Origin: Spirogloea muscicola
Lineage: Eukaryota > Streptophyta > Zygnematophyceae > Spirogloeales > Spirogloeaceae
Assembly (NCBI GenBank): GCA_009602725.1
Contig: WELB01000048.1
Coordinates: 241,053 to 305,052, forward strand
DNA length: 64,000 nt
Reading direction: 5' to 3'
Of this stretch, positions 61,201-64,000 are shown one piece after another. The notes beneath the pieces are model-generated. The model was not told the DNA's origin, did not search any database, and saw nothing but the letters and a program-made list of their open reading frames with translations. Position 1 is the first letter of the stretch, and every line of letters starts with the position of its first letter. The position numbers and the translations under genes are program-made.

Positions 61201-62763
61201 TGGTGATTGTAGTTTCATACATGGACTGAGAGGAAGTGGCTCATAAGCTCATGAAGATAAATTGTGAAGCTAAAGCAATGAAGCACTCTGTAAATGCCGT
61301 GACCTACAGTCAGCGTCCCTTCCGCAGCCTTTGCGACCCCGCCAGAGACTGGGGCATCCACCAGTTCGATACCCCTGCCGCCACCTAATTGATCTCAGTG
61401 ACTGCAACTCAGTACCCTGTGCTGAAGGTAATAGTTACATATTTTCCTGGCGTTTCTGACTAGCTTGTAAGATCCTTACCTATGGCGGATGCATTGTGAC
61501 CTGCTCGTAAAGGCGGGTAAGCAGCTTCTAGCTTGTGCAGATGGCAGATCCAGAAGTGTTGTACGTGACTTGCTAATCGGCGTCTGCTTTACTGAGACTG
61601 ATGCCTGGAAGTGAGTGGACCTTGGAGGCGCTTGACCAAGGAGCGCACAAACTCCGGTGGCACAGTTGAGCAGATAATGACCACTGACTTGTCCTCAAGC
61701 CCTGCGTGAGTCAGTTGGTGTACGCTTGCTTACATAGCAGAATGTCAGGCCAGGCCCAAGGGGCCCAGCAAGTACCAAGTAGCCACCAGGTCTTTTGTGC
61801 AGGCTCAATGCTTATCAGCACCTTGAAGAACAACTGCAATCACATGGATGATCCGTAGCAGCGCTGGCAGCTTATAGCTGCCAATATCAGCAAGCAGCAG
61901 CAACTGATCACCATATTCAGCGCCCGGCTACACGAGTAAGCCTTGCTTAATGAAACGGTTGGGGAGACTATTGTTCCATTGATTGCAGGATACCTGAAGC
62001 TGCTCCTTCGTCGCCAAACAGTGCCTCCGCCACCTGAACGGCATTGGTCACCATGACAACAAGTGCAGAGGCACCTGCTCCAAGTGCAGGATCTTATGAG
62101 CTTCTTAGACTTGCATAACCAACTCGTGTGCACTTGATGCTGTTCAAACAAAGTCCACTGTCCGCACTGCCTTCGTCTGCAAGCAGTCAGCGTGACCGCC
62201 TGATTGTGCAGATGTTGGAAGCAAAGAGAAAGTTGGAGGACCTGCGGAGACAGCTGATGGTGTGGCCGCAGCACGGCCTCCACTGGCCTCCAGGCGGTCC
62301 ATGGAGGGTTCGTATACCTGCTTACCCAGTGATGAGGCGGCAGCAGGCAGGCACTGATCAAGTAAAGATATGCCGCATGCTCACGAAGCAGGAGTCAATT
62401 CACCAAATTGAAGCAGAACCATAAGATACACTGCTAATACATGCAAGATATAAGACTCTCAGCTGATAGTGGTTCTCAGCATTGGCTGGATTCCAACGCA
62501 AGCCCAGCAGAACTGGGGCATCACAATTGGGGCAGAGGCTGGCCCGAATATGCAAGGTGAAGTGCAGCTCTGCACTGTTCGTGCAGGCAGAATAGAGGGC
62601 TGACATCGAAGCCGACGACGGCGAAGCCTCGGCGGACGAGGCAGGCGGCCATGCCGCCGCCCATGGCTCCCAAGCCGAGGAAGCCGACGTGCCCACTGGT
62701 CCCGCCTGCTGCCGCCATTGCCTCCACCCGCAAGCTCAGCCCAGCGGGCTTGGCTCGTGCCAA
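49245..62763 (-). CDS. Four-module fusion: two 3-hydroxyisobutyrate-type dehydrogenases, DUF1537 kinase, class II aldolase
   Basis: About 34 short exons run from 62763 (or the Met at 62718) to the stop at 49247-49245. Module 1 (62720-59480) has GFLGLGAMGGGMA, ICSTVPPEFVRSL, ELVDAPVSGG and AVKMVNQLLAGVHIATAAEA. Module 2 (59340-56220) has AFIGLGAMGIGMA, LCSTVSPDYVKSLE, LIDSPVSGG and VKMVNQLLAG. The DUF1537 (four-carbon acid sugar kinase) module (about 56060-52160) has VVLDDDPTGTQTVHG, IVLRGDSTLRGHYP, GGRYTINDVHYVADGD, SAGMLQ, ILAKGGITSSDIAVKALEAR and YIVFPG. The class II aldolase (51960-49245) has YAVGAFNVYNLEGA, the zinc-site VAVHLDHAS, VCIGNVHGKYPP, VLHGASGLP, KFNVNTELR and the end REKLRMFGSSGKAM. 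This is the order of plant At1g18270. The dehydrogenases use NAD(P)H on small hydroxyacids. The modules probably pass an acid sugar from oxidation through phosphorylation to C-C cleavage (inference). Confidence 0.93.
50827..50880. repeat. Perfect 24-base direct repeat, period 30
   Basis: GCATAATGTATTCGATAAAT occurs at about 50828 and 50858 with identical flanks, in an intron of the fusion gene. A recent slip duplication. Confidence 0.9.
51082..51106. repeat. Perfect inverted repeat in an intron
   Basis: GTCTAGCTAG, a 5-base loop, then CTAGCTAGAC: a 10-bp stem inside an intron of the fusion gene. It could be a hairpin or a small excision footprint. Confidence 0.85.
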
Positions 62764-63134
62764 CGTATGACTGCCACTGCAGGCTGCTTGACGGCCTCGG
62801 CTTAACGAGCTTCCATTGCTTTGCCGTGGCGGTCGCGCTGTCGCAGCAGCCTCTGGCTGGCGCCGCGAGACCCCTCTCCTGCCCCTCAGCTCGTCTGCCT
62901 TCAGCTCCGGCGCCCCTTCCCCCAGCTCCCTCGCCAGCTCAGTGGCGTTGGGCGAGGCTCCCAGACGTGAAAGCGGTTATAATAGAACCCAGTCTGGCCA
63001 CCCTGCCATTGGTGCACCGCCAACACTTCCAGCGAGCGTCGCGGCCCACGCTCGCTCGTTAGCTGGTGGCACAAGGGCCTGTCAATCTGCCGTCCGGTAG
63101 TCGGGCATCAGTTTGCAGGCCCTATGTGCTGATA
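62764..63134. promoter_or_regulatory. Intergenic region upstream of the fusion gene
   Basis: This lies just upstream of the fusion gene start. It is GC-rich, with no TATA box that I can place with confidence. Plus-strand frames at 62718-63100 are Pro/Ala/Ser-rich and unsupported. Confidence 0.3.
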
Positions 63135-63226
63135 GAGAGAAGGCGCGCGGTGCGCATGAAATCGAAAGGGAGGCTTATTCAAGCCAATACATTGTTCAAA
63201 GCAGAGGCTAGTGCAAACTAAACACG
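63135..63226 (+). repeat. SINE-like repeat, diverged copy
   Basis: Matches the unit at 24272-24366 from GAGAGAAGGCGCGCGGTGCG to GTGCAAACTAAAC with several differences. Confidence 0.7.
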
Positions 63227-63245
63227 CTGATACGTCGTTACTGAG

Positions 63246-63370
63246 GCTGGTCAGCTGAGCTTTCTGTTACTTAGCGCTTCCCCTGGCCCCCTTCTCGTAC
63301 TCTGTTCATTCTTTTTCGGGCTGGTTGTTCCAGCCCCTATTCTCAATGGGCGAGCACTTTCTTCAGCTGA
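63246..63370 (+). mobile_element. LINE B 3' UTR fragment
   Basis: TTAGCGCTTCCCCTGGCCCC, CTTCTCGTACTCTGTTCATT, the GGGCTGG hairpin and CCTATTCTCAATGGGCGAGC match the UTRs after 35071 and 39868. It has no coding part left. Confidence 0.7.
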
Positions 63371-63391
63371 GCAGCAGATGCATGTGTCACT

Positions 63392-63833
63392 GTGCTTGCC
63401 CTTATACTTGGCCACTCAGGCCCTCCATCACTCGATACACACCCCATTCCTCGCGACCTGGCTAGCGTTCACAGCCGCTTATTTAACGACGGCAGAGTCC
63501 ATGTCCCGCCATGCCCGCGGACCTCCGCCGGCCGCCGCCGCCGCCGCAGGCCATGCGCCCGCTCGACGCGCTCCCCGGGCCCGCGTGCTTTGTGCAGGCC
63601 CGTCCTCCTCGCGCTTCGGCGCTGCCGTGGAGGGCGGGCCGTCGCCGGACAGTCGCCGGCCCGGCTNCGGCTCCCGGCCCGTCCAGGCCTCGCCGCCGCC
63701 GCGGGTCCCGGCGCCGCCATTGCTGGCGAGGTTGAGGCCGTGGAGGAGGACGCGGAGGCCCCGCTCCTGGCGGCGCTCCGGGCGGCGGCGCGAGCGCCGA
63801 CGGCGCCCTTCCACTTCCCCGGCCACAAGCAGG
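63392..63833 (+). CDS. Orn/Lys/Arg decarboxylase-like protein, 5' exon (partial)
   Basis: A plus-strand frame without stops ends APLLAALRAAARAPTAPFHF-PGHKQG at a GT donor after 63833 (phase 1). FHxPGHKxG near the N-terminus is the signature of PLP-dependent Orn/Lys/Arg decarboxylases of the prokaryotic-type fold found in plastid-bearing eukaryotes. The upstream Arg/Pro/Ala-rich part may be a transit peptide. It holds a CCG tract (about 63526-63551) and one N (63667). The start codon is not fixed. The rest of the gene, with the Lys that binds PLP, lies beyond the window, so substrate and function are open. Confidence 0.6.
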
Positions 63834-64000
63834 GTGCGCCACCGCCACTGCCGCCACTGCCGCTGCGCCACCTCTCGAGCAGAGTCTGGCCACGTTGGAG
63901 CTAGAAGCGGAGTGGGAGACTGGAGACCTCCACAGTTACAGTGACGATGATGGAGAGTACCTCCGAGCCCGAGATTGATGGACTGACGCGCCGCTCAAGA

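Noticed and set aside
62718-63100. Plus-strand frame divergent from the fusion gene
   Set aside because: Pro/Ala/Ser-rich, with no domain or splice support. It overlaps the fusion gene's first exon and promoter.

Overview
The window is nuclear DNA of an intron-rich photosynthetic eukaryote, most likely a green alga of the Trebouxiophyceae type (inference). Genes are split into many short exons with GT-AG borders, usually a TGCAG-type acceptor. The recognisable products match plant and green-algal families: NFXL1, an ECA-type calcium pump, and a four-module dehydrogenase/kinase/aldolase fusion of the Arabidopsis At1g18270 kind. Several genes start next to CGG/CCG triplet tracts, some with N bases. 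There is no bacterial operon structure, rRNA gene, tRNA gene or CRISPR array that I can support.

Host genes, left to right: a small conserved gene of unknown role (68-1074, +); a TPMT-family methyltransferase (2237-4335, -), for which I resolved all seven exons; a GDSL-family secreted protein (5599-8642, -) that lacks its catalytic residues; the 3' exons of an unrecognised gene (9049 to about 9560, -); protein-L-isoaspartate O-methyltransferase (10567-12391, -), with eight exons giving 227 aa; an unrecognised multi-exon gene (about 19730-23180, -); NFXL1 (29628 to about 34500, -, with a 255-base N gap); an ECA/SERCA-type Ca2+ pump (41424-46665, -, with possible further 5' exons to about 47.5 kb); the large fusion gene (49245-62763, -, about 34 exons); and the 5' exon of an Orn/Lys/Arg decarboxylase-like gene (to 63833, +), cut by the window end.

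Between the genes lies a dense repeat landscape. One full-length LINE (12988 to about 16490, -) has a 1114-codon ORF with a zinc finger, a reverse transcriptase and a restriction-like endonuclease domain. At least nine further 5'-truncated LINE 3' ends belong to related families, most of whose ORFs end in the same peptide, LLTRGY or LLSRGY. Two such copies sit 5' to 5' and form a 3.6-kb imperfect palindrome (36237-39868). A broken Ty1/copia pol fossil (about 16.7-19.06 kb) carries a LINE tail. The 24-29 kb block is built from short GGGCTGGC hairpin modules resembling the LINE 3' UTR, together with copies of a ~95-bp SINE-like repeat.

The genes do not form one pathway. The clearest themes are protein and metabolite methyl transfer (TPMT, PIMT), Ca2+ transport, zinc-finger regulation and carbon metabolism. 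The strongest unusual signals are the catalytically depleted GDSL protein, the LINE palindrome, the shared LINE C-terminal peptide and the hairpin-module cluster.
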